A stretch of DNA of 64,000 nucleotides from positions 434,001 through 498,000 of the forward strand of contig JAPZUD010000006.1 in the NCBI GenBank assembly GCA_027533425.1, given 5' to 3'. The stretch comes from Beijerinckiaceae bacterium (GTDB lineage Bacteria; Pseudomonadota; Alphaproteobacteria; Rhizobiales; Beijerinckiaceae). The position numbers and the translations under genes were made by a program. Positions 9,319-18,461 of the stretch are shown piece by piece (positions within the stretch are counted from its first letter, which is position 1; each line of letters opens with the position of its first letter). Below the pieces are notes generated by a model. It ran no database searches. It saw only the letters and a program-made list of their open reading frames with translations, and was not told the origin of the DNA.

Positions 9319-11745
9319 ATGAGCCCTTTCCCCGCAAACATGAGCCCTTTCCCCGCAAATCCCCTTGATTGCCTGGCCGAAATCGAGCGGCGTGTCCTCT
9401 GGCTGGCTTCCTGGACCATCCACAATGCCAATCATCTCCGCCCGGCCGGCGAGGTGAAGGTCGGCGGGCATCAGGCCTCCTCGGCCTCGATGGCGACGAT
9501 CATGACCGCGCTCTATCTCTCGGCCTTGCGCCCGGAAGACCGGGTGGCGGTGAAGCCCCATGCCTCGCCGATCTTCCACGCGATCCAGTATCTGGCTGGC
9601 CACCAGACCCGGGCAAAGCTGGAGAATTTCCGCGGCTACAAGGGCGCGCAGAGCTATCCCTCGCGCACCAAGGATATCGACGATGTCGATTTTTCCACCG
9701 GTTCGGTGGGCCTCGGCGTGGCCCAGACGCTCTTTTCCAGCCTCGTGCAGGACTATGTGAAGGCCCATGGCTGGATGAAGGACAGCCCGGAAGGCCGCAT
9801 GGTCGCGCTGGTCGGCGATGCCGAGATGGACGAGGGCAATATCTACGAGGCCCTGATCGAGGGCTGGAAGCACGGCCTGCGCAATACCTGGTGGGTGGTC
9901 GACTATAACCGCCAGAGCCTCGATGCCGTCATCCGCGAGGGCCTCTGGGAGAAGTTCGAGCGGATGTTCGAGAGCTTCGGCTGGGACGTGGTCATCGTGA
10001 AGCATGGCAAGCTGCAGGAAGCCGCCTTCGCGGAACCCGGTGGCGAGGTCCTGCGGAACTGGATCAATACCTGCCCGAACCAGCTTTATTCCGCCCTCAC
10101 CTTCCAGGGCGGTGCGGCCTGGCGGAAGCGCCTCAATGACGAAATCGGCGACCAGGGCCCCGTGACGCGGCTGATCGAGCGCCGCTCCGATGCGGAACTG
10201 GCCGCGCTGATGGGCAATCTCGGCGGGCATGACATGCCCTCGCTGCTCGAGGCCTTCGACCGGGCCTCGCGGCATGACCGGCCGACCCTCTTCATCTGCT
10301 ACACGATCAAGGGCTTCGGCCTGCCCTTGGCCGGGCACAAGGACAACCATGCCGGGCTGATGACGGAGGCCCAGATGGAGGGCTTCCGCAAGGCCGCCGG
10401 CATCCGCCCGGGCCATGAATGGGACAAGTGGGAAGGCGCCCGCCTTCCGGCAGAAACCCTGCACGATTTTGTCTCGTCCGCGCCGTTCTTCGCCAAGGGC
10501 ATGCGTCGCCGCGAAGCGCCGGCCATCCCCGTCCCGGCCCGCCTGCCGGCACCGGCCGCAGGCGGAAAGCCGGTCTCGACCCAGATGGGCTTCGGCCAGA
10601 TCCTCAACGAGATTGCCCGCGAGGACAGCGCCCTCGCCAGCCGGATCGTGACGACCGCACCGGATGTGACCGTCTCGACCAATCTCGGCCCCTGGGTGAA
10701 CCGGCGGGGCCTCTTCGCCCGCGAGAGCATGGCCGACACGTTCAAGGCCGAGCGGATCCCCTCCACCTATACGTGGGAATTCTCGCCGCGCGGCCAGCAT
10801 CTCGAACTCGGCATCGCCGAATCCAATCTCTTCATCGCCCTCTCGGCCTTCGGGCTCAGCCATGCCATCAACGGCGAGCGTCTGCTCCCGATCGGCACGG
10901 TCTATGATCCCTTCATCCTCCGGGCGGCCGACCAGCTGAACTATGCCTGCTACCAGGATGCGCGTTTCCTGCTCGTGGCCACCCCCTCGGGCGTGACCCT
11001 GGCGCCGGAAGGCGGCGCCCATCAATCCATCGCGACGCCGCTGGTGGGCATGGCACAGGACGGGCTCTGCGCCTTCGAGCCGGCCTTTGTCGACGAACTC
11101 GCGGTGATGATGCGCTTCGCCTTCGACTATATGCAGCGCGACGGCGAGGCCGAGCCCGACAGCCGCACCTGGCTGCGCGATGCGACCGGCGGCTCGGTCT
11201 ATCTGCGCCTCTCGACCCGCCCGCTCGAACAGCCCCTGCGCGAGATGACACCCGAACTGGAGCGCGACATCGTCGATGGCGGCTACTGGATGCGCCGTCC
11301 CGGCCCGAATGCGCAGATCGTGGTCGCCTATACCGGGACGCTGGCACCGGAGGCCATCGAGGCCGTCGGGCTGATGGGCGAGGACCGGCGCGATATCGGC
11401 CTGCTCGCCATTACCTCGGCGGACCGGCTCAATGCCGGCTGGACCGCCGCGCAGCGGGCCCGCGAGAACGGGCTTGTCCATGCCCAGAGCCATGTCGAGC
11501 GCCTGCTCGAGGATGTGCCGCCGCATTGCGCGCTGATCACGGTGGTCGATGGCCATCCGGCCACCCTGGGCTGGCTGGGCTCCGTGCAGGGCCATCGCTG
11601 CCGGGCCCTGGGCGTGGAGCATTTCGGCCAGACCGGCACCATCGCGGATCTCTACCGGCATTACGGCATCGATGCCCGCGGCATCCTGAAGGCGGCGGAA
11701 GCGATGACGCGCGGCCGGCCAATCCGTCATTTACGGATCGCGTGA
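9319..11745 (+). CDS. Homodimeric pyruvate dehydrogenase E1-like / transketolase-family enzyme
   Basis: A thiamine-diphosphate enzyme of 808 residues, similar to AceE but shorter than the usual size of nearly 890. The TPP/Mg2+ motif is GDAEMDEGNIYEAL followed by DYNRQSLD. Other AceE-like blocks are GGHQASSASMATIM, LAGHKDNHAG and the pyrimidine-domain LGIAESNLFIALSAFGLS. It should decarboxylate a 2-oxo acid, most likely pyruvate. No E2 or E3 gene is adjacent, so the partner is unknown. The N terminus is a perfect heptapeptide repeat (MSPFPAN twice) from a 21-base tandem duplication; the first ATG has GGAG seven bases upstream. Confidence 0.85.
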   Translation: MSPFPANMSPFPANPLDCLAEIERRVLWLASWTIHNANHLRPAGEVKVGGHQASSASMATIMTALYLSALRPEDRVAVKPHASPIFHAIQYLAGHQTRAKLENFRGYKGAQSYPSRTKDIDDVDFSTGSVGLGVAQTLFSSLVQDYVKAHGWMKDSPEGRMVALVGDAEMDEGNIYEALIEGWKHGLRNTWWVVDYNRQSLDAVIREGLWEKFERMFESFGWDVVIVKHGKLQEAAFAEPGGEVLRNWINTCPNQLYSALTFQGGAAWRKRLNDEIGDQGPVTRLIERRSDAELAALMGNLGGHDMPSLLEAFDRASRHDRPTLFICYTIKGFGLPLAGHKDNHAGLMTEAQMEGFRKAAGIRPGHEWDKWEGARLPAETLHDFVSSAPFFAKGMRRREAPAIPVPARLPAPAAGGKPVSTQMGFGQILNEIAREDSALASRIVTTAPDVTVSTNLGPWVNRRGLFARESMADTFKAERIPSTYTWEFSPRGQHLELGIAESNLFIALSAFGLSHAINGERLLPIGTVYDPFILRAADQLNYACYQDARFLLVATPSGVTLAPEGGAHQSIATPLVGMAQDGLCAFEPAFVDELAVMMRFAFDYMQRDGEAEPDSRTWLRDATGGSVYLRLSTRPLEQPLREMTPELERDIVDGGYWMRRPGPNAQIVVAYTGTLAPEAIEAVGLMGEDRRDIGLLAITSADRLNAGWTAAQRARENGLVHAQSHVERLLEDVPPHCALITVVDGHPATLGWLGSVQGHRCRALGVEHFGQTGTIADLYRHYGIDARGILKAAEAMTRGRPIRHLRIA

Positions 11746-11767
11746 CCGGCGGGTCAGCCGGTTGCCC

Positions 11768-14700
11768 TCAATGGAAATCGCGTGATTTCGGAATGACCCG
11801 GACATCGCGCGGATGCCGGCCGCGCGGCGGCGCATGGGGCCCCCGCGGCACTTGCGGCCGGAGAAACTCGTCCGCCCGCGCCACCTCGATATCGGCACGG
11901 TGGATCGTGGAGAGCTGGTCCAGCAGGGTGGAACGGTCGATGATGCGGCTCGCCATCAGATGGACCACGCCTTCCGGGCTGCGCTGGATCCGGCCCTCGA
12001 CCTGCATCAGCCGCGCGGCCATGACCTCGCGCCGGAACTGCTCGAAGAGCCGCGCCCAGAGCACGAGATTGGTGATGCCGGTCTCGTCCTCGATCGTCAC
12101 GAAGATCGCATTGCCCTTGCCCGGCCGTTGCCGCACCAGCACCAGCCCGGCATTGCGGACAAACCGGGCATCCGGGGCGGCATTGGCATCCCGGCAGGTC
12201 AGGACCCGCTCGGCCTCCAGAACGGGGCGGAGAATGGCCATCGGATGGGCCTTCAGCGATAGCCGCAGCGTCTGGTAATCCGCCGCCACCTGCTCGCCCA
12301 GCGCCATCGCGGGCAAGGCAATGGCCGGCTCGGGCGCGAGTTCCGGCGCATCGGCCGCAAGGAAGAGCGGCAGCGGGGCATCATCCGGCAGGCGGCGGAT
12401 CGCCCAGAGCGCCGCACGCCGGTCCAGCCCGAGCGAGCCGAACGCATCGGCATCGGCCAATAGCCGCAGCGAGCGCGCCTGCAGCCGGACGCGGCGGGCA
12501 ATATCCTCGATCGTCGGATAGCCCATGCCGCGCGCCGCGACGAGGCGGCCAGCCTCGGCTTCCTGCAATCCATCGATCTGGCGGAACCCGAGCCGCAGCG
12601 CCAGGGCGCCGCGTGCATCGCGCTCCAGCGTATTGTCCCAGAAGCTGTGATTGAGATCGACCGGGCGGATCTCCACCCCATGCTCGCACGCGTCGCGGAC
12701 GATCTGCGCCGGGGCATAGAAGCCCATCGGCTGGGAATTCAGCAAGGCAGCCGCGAAGATCGCGGGATGATGGCATTTCAGCCAGGACGAGATGTAGACC
12801 AGCTTCGCGAAGGAGGCGGCATGGCTCTCCGGGAAGCCGTAGCTGCCGAACCCCTTGATCTGCTCGAAGCAATTCTGCGCGAAGGCCCGGTCATAACCCC
12901 GCGCCACCATGCGCTCGACCATCTTGGCCTCGAAGAGATGGATCGTCCCGACATTGCGGAAGGTCGCCATGGCGCGGCGGAGCTGGTTCGCCTCCACATC
13001 GGAGAATTTCGCCGCCACCATGGCAAGCTGCATCGCCTGCTCCTGGAAGAGCGGCACGCCCATCGTCTTGCCGAGAACCTGGTGCAGCTCGTCCGCGGGG
13101 CCATGGTCCGGGGCAGGTGAGGGAAAGCTCACCCGTTCCAGCCCGGAGCGACGGCGCAGGTAGGGATGGACCATGTTGCCCTGGATCGGGCCCGGCCGGA
13201 CGATCGCCACCTGGATGACGAGATCGTAGAAGACCTTCGGCTTCAGCCGCGGCAGCATGTTCATCTGCGCCCGGCTCTCGACCTGGAACACGCCGATCGA
13301 ATCGCCCCGGGTCAGCATGGCATAGGTGGCGGGGTCATCCCGCGGGACATCCGCCAGCCCCCAGTCGATCCCCTCATGGGTGCGGAGTTCGTCCAGCGCC
13401 TTGCGGATGCAGGTCAGCATGCCCAAGGCCAGCACATCGACCTTCATCAGGCCGAGGGCGTCGATATCGTCCTTGTCCCATTCGATGAAGGTCCGGTCCT
13501 CCATCGCCGCATTGCCCACCGGAACCAGCTCGTCGAGCCGGCCCCGCGCCAGCACGAAGCCGCCGACATGCTGCGAGAGATGGCGCGGATAGCCGAGCAG
13601 GCGCAGCGCCAGCCGCACGGCCCGATCGATCATCGGATTATCAGGGTCGAGCCCGGCCTGGAGGATATGCTGGCGGCGGATATCCGTGCCCCAGCTGCCC
13701 CATTGCGTCGAAGCGAGCCGCGCCGTCACGTCCTCCGTCAGGCCGAGCGCCTTGCCCACCTCGCGGATGGCGCTGCGGGGCCGGTAGGTGATGACCGTGG
13801 CGGCAATGCCGGCGCGATGCCGGCCATAGCGGCTGTAGATATGCTGAATCACCTCCTCGCGCCGCTCATGCTCGAAATCGACATCGATATCCGGCGGCTC
13901 GCGGCGTTCCTCGGAAATGAAGCGGGCAAAGAGCAGGTTATGCTCATTGGGATCGACCGCGGTGATGCCGAGCACATAGCAGACGGCCGAATTCGCGGCC
14001 GAACCCCGCCCCTGGCAGAGGATGCCCTTGTCGCGCGCGACGCGGACAATATCGTGGATCGTGAGGAAATACCGGGCGTAATCCAGCTTGGCGATCAGGG
14101 CGAGCTCGGCCTGCAACTGGCCCTCCACCTTCGCCGGAACCCCCTCGGGATAGCGGATCGCCGCATGCCGCCAGGTGAGTTCCTCCAGCCAGCCCTGCGC
14201 ATCCTTGCCGGGCGGAACCGGCTCGTCCGGATATTCATAGGTGAGCTGGTCGAGCGAGAACTCGATCCGGGCGAGAAAATGCTGCGTCTCGGCCAGGGCC
14301 TCGGGGCAATCCGCGAAAAGCCGCGCCATTTCCTGCGGCGGCTTGAGATGGCGCTCCGCATTGGCCTCCAGCCGCCGCCCCGCGCGCTCGATCGTCACGC
14401 CCTCGCGGATGCAGCTCATCACATCCTGCAGGTCACGATCCTCCGGCATCGCATAGAGCACATCATTGGTCGCCAGAAGCGGCACGCCGGCATGGGCCGC
14501 GATGACCTTGAGACGGGCGAGCCGGCGGCGGTCATCGCCCCGGCGATGCTGGCAGGCGCCGAGCCAGACCGCGCCCGGCGCCGCTGCGGCCAAAGCGGCC
14601 AGAGGCGCCGGCAGGCCCTCAAGCCGGGCCGGCGGCATCAGCACCAGCAGGAGATCACGTGGATCGGCCAGCAGGTCAGCGAGCAGGAGATGGCACTCGC

Positions 14701-15139
14701 CTTTCCCCGCCCGCCTTTTGCCGAGCGTGAGCAGCCGGCAGAGCCGCCCCCATCCGGCGCGGGTCTCCGGATAGGCGAGGAGATCCGGCGTGCCATCGGC
14801 AAAGACCAGCCGCGCGCCCACCACCAGCCGGAAGGCCGCGGCACGCGCCACGAGATCCTCCGGCGAATCCCCCGGGTTCATGCGCGGCAGGAACACGTAA
14901 TCCCCCGGGGAGGACCCGTCCCGCAGCTTGAGCGGCGAGAGCGCGCCGGCCTCCTTCAGGTCGCGCAGGGCGGCATGCGCCCGCACCACCCCGGCGACGG
15001 TATTGCGATCCGCCACCCCGAGTCCCGAATGGCCAAGCCGCAGCGCCTGCAGCAGCAGGTCCGCCGCCGGCGAGGCCCCGCGCAGGAACGAGAAATTCGT
15101 TGCGGTTGCCAGTTCGGCATAGGCCGGCGCGCCCCTCAT
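11768..15139 (-). CDS. dnaE2: Error-prone DNA polymerase DnaE2 (ImuC)
   Basis: The catalytic subunit of the SOS-induced mutasome that performs translesion synthesis with ImuA and ImuB. The protein has 1123 residues. It has a PHP domain at the N terminus (AYAELATATNFSFLRGAS), the C-family polymerase core with the catalytic acidic motif PDIDVDFEHERREEV, and a C-terminal OB-fold region (GIRxxPEG-like QRSPEGVVHLMASRI). The ATG chosen overlaps the imuB stop (ATGA). A 48-codon upstream extension inside imuB was rejected. DnaE2 rather than the replicative DnaE1 is supported by the imuAB context. Confidence 0.96.
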   Translation of the reverse strand: MRGAPAYAELATATNFSFLRGASPAADLLLQALRLGHSGLGVADRNTVAGVVRAHAALRDLKEAGALSPLKLRDGSSPGDYVFLPRMNPGDSPEDLVARAAAFRLVVGARLVFADGTPDLLAYPETRAGWGRLCRLLTLGKRRAGKGECHLLLADLLADPRDLLLVLMPPARLEGLPAPLAALAAAAPGAVWLGACQHRRGDDRRRLARLKVIAAHAGVPLLATNDVLYAMPEDRDLQDVMSCIREGVTIERAGRRLEANAERHLKPPQEMARLFADCPEALAETQHFLARIEFSLDQLTYEYPDEPVPPGKDAQGWLEELTWRHAAIRYPEGVPAKVEGQLQAELALIAKLDYARYFLTIHDIVRVARDKGILCQGRGSAANSAVCYVLGITAVDPNEHNLLFARFISEERREPPDIDVDFEHERREEVIQHIYSRYGRHRAGIAATVITYRPRSAIREVGKALGLTEDVTARLASTQWGSWGTDIRRQHILQAGLDPDNPMIDRAVRLALRLLGYPRHLSQHVGGFVLARGRLDELVPVGNAAMEDRTFIEWDKDDIDALGLMKVDVLALGMLTCIRKALDELRTHEGIDWGLADVPRDDPATYAMLTRGDSIGVFQVESRAQMNMLPRLKPKVFYDLVIQVAIVRPGPIQGNMVHPYLRRRSGLERVSFPSPAPDHGPADELHQVLGKTMGVPLFQEQAMQLAMVAAKFSDVEANQLRRAMATFRNVGTIHLFEAKMVERMVARGYDRAFAQNCFEQIKGFGSYGFPESHAASFAKLVYISSWLKCHHPAIFAAALLNSQPMGFYAPAQIVRDACEHGVEIRPVDLNHSFWDNTLERDARGALALRLGFRQIDGLQEAEAGRLVAARGMGYPTIEDIARRVRLQARSLRLLADADAFGSLGLDRRAALWAIRRLPDDAPLPLFLAADAPELAPEPAIALPAMALGEQVAADYQTLRLSLKAHPMAILRPVLEAERVLTCRDANAAPDARFVRNAGLVLVRQRPGKGNAIFVTIEDETGITNLVLWARLFEQFRREVMAARLMQVEGRIQRSPEGVVHLMASRIIDRSTLLDQLSTIHRADIEVARADEFLRPQVPRGPHAPPRGRHPRDVRVIPKSRDFH

Positions 15140-16692
15140 GCAAAAAGCCCATGCAGGAACCAGCGCGGCGGCTGGCCGGAATGGCCGTAAAAGCCCTGCC
15201 GGAAGACCCAGAAGCGCCGCCCCTCCGCATCCTCGATCCGGTAGTAATCCCGGGCGAGCGTGCCCGGCTCCACCCGCCACCATTCCGGTGCGATCCGCTC
15301 CGGCCCTTCGGCGCGCGCCACCTCGTGCAGCACACGGCGCCAGCGGAACCGCAGGGGCGGGCCATCAGGCACCTCGGCGAGAGCCTCGATCGCCTGGGGC
15401 GGATCGAACAGGCGGATCGGCCGGCGCGGCCCCTCCCCCGGCTCGGGCTCCGGCCAGAGCGACATCACGGCCCCCCGCTGCGCCGGCACGAACCGCGCCG
15501 CCCGCACCGGATCATGCGTGTCCTCGGCTTCGGCACGCAGCACCCGCGCCGCACCGAACCGGGTGCTGAGCCGGTCGATCAGGTCTTCCAGCGCCAGATC
15601 CTCGAGGCGATGGCCGTCGAAATCCGGCTGGACCTGGCCGAACGCCTCGCTGGCCAAGACGGCCAGACGAACGGAATCGAAGCCGAATCCGGGATCGATC
15701 GGATCGGCCAGCGCCTCGATCCTCAGGGCGAAGAGCCGTTCGATGACCGCCGGATCGCGGCAGGCATGGCCGGTTTCCACCACCAGCCTTTGCACCCGCC
15801 CGTCGCTCCGGAACAGGCTGAGCTCGAACCGGCGCCCGCCCTCGCCCCGCGCCTCGAGCATCCGGGCGAGATCGCCGGCCAGGCGCTTTACAAGGGCGAG
15901 GATGGCCTCGAGCGCCAACAGCGGCTCGGGAAAATGCCGCTCGGCCAGGCATGCCGGCACGTGCCGCAGCGGCGTGATCCGGGCATTGTCCTGCCCGAGC
16001 ACGCGCCGCAGCTTCGCGACCAGCCCCGCCCCGAACCGGGCCGCCAGTACACCGGGCGGGCAGGCCTCGAGCGCGGCGAGATCCTTCAGCCCCGCACGGT
16101 TGAGCGCCAGCAGGACCTCCTCCCCGGCCTCCAGCGCCGCTACCGGCAGGGCCCGCGTTTCCGCCCCGACCGCCGAGAGGCAATCCGCACCGCCGAACCG
16201 CGCCAGCGCCCGGGCGGCATCCGGCGTGGGCGCCAGCGCCAGGACAGGCATATGGCCCCGCTGGCGCAACCGGTGGCGGATCCGGCGCATCAGCCCGGCT
16301 TCGCCGCCGAAAAGATGCGCACATCCCGTAATATCAAGCATCAGCCCGTGGGGCGGGTCGAGCGCCACCATCGGCGTGAACATCTCGCTGTCGGCCGCCA
16401 GTGCGGAAAGCGCCGCCGCATCGCGGGCCGGATCGGCCGGATGGACGATCAGGCCGGGCAGCCGTGCCCGGGCATCGGCCAGGGTCATGCCGGGATTGAG
16501 GCCGAGGGCGAGGCCGCGCGCATCCACCGAGGCGAGCCGCATCGCGCCACGCTGCATCTCGGTCAGGACAAGCGGCGGACTATCCGGCCTGGCGGAGGCC
16601 GGAATCCGCCCGCTCGTCCGCAGGATCTCGGTCGGCAGGAAGGGCAGGAACAGCGCGAGATAGCGATGCCCCGCCGGATTGCGGTCGGTCAT
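15136..16692 (-). CDS. imuB: ImuB, catalytically inactive Y-family polymerase-like protein
   Basis: ImuB recruits DnaE2 to the sliding clamp during damage tolerance. The protein has 518 residues from MTDRNPAGHRYLALFLPFLP, with the Y-family fold (GLALGLNPGMTLADARARLPGL, MLDITGCAHLFGGEAGL). The usual catalytic acidic residues of active Y polymerases are not evident. The C-terminal part (ARDYYRIEDAEGRRFWVFRQG) is family-specific. The start overlaps the imuA 3' end by 113 bases; an in-frame ATG at 16773 would overlap even more. It is coupled by ATGA to dnaE2. Confidence 0.94.
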   Translation of the reverse strand: MTDRNPAGHRYLALFLPFLPTEILRTSGRIPASARPDSPPLVLTEMQRGAMRLASVDARGLALGLNPGMTLADARARLPGLIVHPADPARDAAALSALAADSEMFTPMVALDPPHGLMLDITGCAHLFGGEAGLMRRIRHRLRQRGHMPVLALAPTPDAARALARFGGADCLSAVGAETRALPVAALEAGEEVLLALNRAGLKDLAALEACPPGVLAARFGAGLVAKLRRVLGQDNARITPLRHVPACLAERHFPEPLLALEAILALVKRLAGDLARMLEARGEGGRRFELSLFRSDGRVQRLVVETGHACRDPAVIERLFALRIEALADPIDPGFGFDSVRLAVLASEAFGQVQPDFDGHRLEDLALEDLIDRLSTRFGAARVLRAEAEDTHDPVRAARFVPAQRGAVMSLWPEPEPGEGPRRPIRLFDPPQAIEALAEVPDGPPLRFRWRRVLHEVARAEGPERIAPEWWRVEPGTLARDYYRIEDAEGRRFWVFRQGFYGHSGQPPRWFLHGLFA

Positions 16693-17461
16693 GCCGGTAG
16701 TTTTGGGCGGCGGGCCCGGCATGACGGGATTCGAAGACGGCTCGGTCACGGTTCCACTCCACGCACCATTCACGGAGATCGAGCCCCTGGCGATGCTTCA
16801 GCAGCCGGAGGCGGAAACAGGGTGGCCCCGGCGCCCGCGCCTCCAGCGCGCGGGAAAGGCCCGGCCGCACCTGCCAGCGCGTTGTCGCGGCGCTGGGGGT
16901 GGCGGGCGCGGCCACGCGCATCATCAGGATCGGCAGCGCCGAATCCTGCGCGGCCAGGGCCAGCCGCCGGCTGCTCGTCAGGTCGAAGGCGCGATGATCA
17001 CCCCAGAATTCGAGGAGCACCGCCCCCAAAGCCGGGCAGCGAGCCGCCTCGACCCCGGCCTGCAGCAGGCTGACGACATCGCGCGCCCGGACCACCACAA
17101 GCCGGGCAGGATCGAAGCCCAGTTCCGGCAGACCCGCCGGATAGAGCGCCCCGGTCTCCCGCTCGAGGAAGTCCTGCCGCACCAGCACGATCGGCCGCGT
17201 TTCCGCTGCCCGGCGGGCAAGGGCGAGCATCAGCCCGCCCGCTGCCGCGGCATCCGCACCCTCGATCGCATGGAATTCATGCAGGGCCCCGCGGGCGAGG
17301 CCACCCTGCAGCGCCTCGTCCAGCGCCGGCAGGCCAAAGGAGACCCGCGCCGGAAAGTGGGCCGGATCCGCCGGCAGGGTTCGGTCGGAGAGCAGCGCCC
17401 GGGCCAGCCGGACGCGTCGGAATGCAAGATCCGCCGAGGAATCGGCCATCGAGGCAGGCAT
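16580..17461 (-). CDS. imuA: ImuA, RecA-like SOS mutagenesis protein
   Basis: The first gene of the imuA-imuB-dnaE2 cassette, required for damage-induced mutagenesis. The protein has 293 residues. The core (LPALDEALQGGLARGALHEFH, ETRPIVLVRQDFLERETG, RWQVRPGLSRALEARAPG, LREWCVEWNRDRAVFE) is clearly ImuA. The last 45 residues or so are read in a second frame over the beginning of imuB, because no earlier stop occurs. A LexA-type site and a good promoter lie immediately upstream, so SOS control is expected. Confidence 0.92.
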   Translation of the reverse strand: MPASMADSSADLAFRRVRLARALLSDRTLPADPAHFPARVSFGLPALDEALQGGLARGALHEFHAIEGADAAAAGGLMLALARRAAETRPIVLVRQDFLERETGALYPAGLPELGFDPARLVVVRARDVVSLLQAGVEAARCPALGAVLLEFWGDHRAFDLTSSRRLALAAQDSALPILMMRVAAPATPSAATTRWQVRPGLSRALEARAPGPPCFRLRLLKHRQGLDLREWCVEWNRDRAVFESRHAGPAAQNYRHDRPQSGGASLSRAVPALPADRDPADERADSGLRQAG

Positions 17462-17467
17462 GATTCT

Positions 17468-17514
17468 GTTCCTGTTATGTTCTAATATAAGAACAGGGAA
17501 CGGGACGGAGTCAA
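17468..17514 (-). promoter_or_regulatory. SOS promoter of imuA with LexA box
   Basis: Plus-strand positions 17468-17482 read GTTCctgttatGTTC, an exact GTTC-N7-GTTC alphaproteobacterial LexA box. On the minus strand a -35 element TTGACT (17509-17514) and a -10 element TTATAT (17485-17490) are 18 bases apart. The box covers the presumed transcription start, 7-21 bases before the imuA ATG, so bound LexA would block initiation. Confidence 0.85.
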
Positions 17515-17569
17515 GCGCCTGGACCGCCTGTCTGACGGAGCAGACAGATCCTGTCCGATCGGAAAACGG

Positions 17570-18265
17570 CTAGCCGGCCGTGGCCTCGGCCTTCTGGCCG
17601 GCCATGCCGAGTTTCTCGGCCACCATCCGCACGAGATCGCCGCGCACGGCCTCGATATGGTCCCGCAGGAACGTGCAGGCCTCGGCGAAGGCGCCCTCCC
17701 GGCAAAGCGTGCGCAGATGGGCATGGTCGGATTCGGCGCGGCGCATGGCGGGCAGCGTCGCCAGCTGCAGCCGGGTATATCGCTCGCTTACCTGCAGCAG
17801 CCCGGCCACGATCCCCTCGGTCCGCGGCAATTCGGCACGGGCATAAAGCGCGAGATGGAAGCGCGCATTGAGCACGCCGAACTGGCTGGTGTCCCGCGCG
17901 GCGATCGCGGCCGAGAAGGCGGCATGCATCTCGTCCACCCGCTCGAAATCCTTCGCGGCGAGACGCGGCCCGGATTGCGCTAGCAGCCGCGGCTCGAGCA
18001 TCAGCCGGAGATCGAACACATCGTTGATCTCCTCGAGCGACAGCCCGGAAACCACGGCACCCTTGTGAGGAATGATCCGCACCAGCCCTTCGGCTTCCAG
18101 CTGGAACAGCGCCTCTCGCACGGGAATGCGGCTGACCCCGTATTGCTCGGCCAGGAAATCCTGCCGCAGCTGCGTGCCGGCCTCATGGGTTCCGTCGAGG
18201 ATGGATTGCCGCAACTGCTCGACGATGGCCGAGGACAGGGTGCGATGCTTGAGGGAGCTGGCCAT
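17570..18265 (-). CDS. GntR family (FadR/FCD subfamily) transcriptional regulator
   Basis: A DNA-binding regulator of 231 residues. The winged helix-turn-helix is at about 10-75 (LAEQYGVSRIPVREALFQLEAEGLVRIIPHKGAVV), followed by an all-helical FCD effector domain with the metal-ligand-like pattern Asp (DLRLMLEP), His (NARFHLALY) and His (SDHAHLRTL). It is divergent from the polyamine-type importer that starts at 18462 and shares a 196-base intergenic region with it, so it is the obvious candidate regulator. The ligand is unknown. Confidence 0.88.
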   Translation of the reverse strand: MASSLKHRTLSSAIVEQLRQSILDGTHEAGTQLRQDFLAEQYGVSRIPVREALFQLEAEGLVRIIPHKGAVVSGLSLEEINDVFDLRLMLEPRLLAQSGPRLAAKDFERVDEMHAAFSAAIAARDTSQFGVLNARFHLALYARAELPRTEGIVAGLLQVSERYTRLQLATLPAMRRAESDHAHLRTLCREGAFAEACTFLRDHIEAVRGDLVRMVAEKLGMAGQKAEATAG

Positions 18266-18461
18266 AAAGGAACTCTCGCAAAGGGGGAGCGGTGCAGAAC
18301 CATGAAAGTTCTTCCATGCCACCAATCGGCCCCGCGGAAAAGCGGGCTGCATGCCGATCCCTCACCGGGGGTGGTGATCCGGCCTTGAATCCCGGTTCGG
18401 GTTTGCTAGGGTCCCCGCTGCTGTTTCCTTGCGGTCCTGCCTTATTCCGGGAGTTCCTGAG

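Noticed and set aside
8959-11730. Long minus-strand open frame opposite the AceE-like gene
   Set aside because: It is antisense to a strong enzyme gene, with no recognisable motif or ribosome binding site context.
13166-15190. Long plus-strand open frame opposite dnaE2
   Set aside because: DnaE2 motifs on the other strand are unmistakable; this frame is an Arg/His-rich mirror image.
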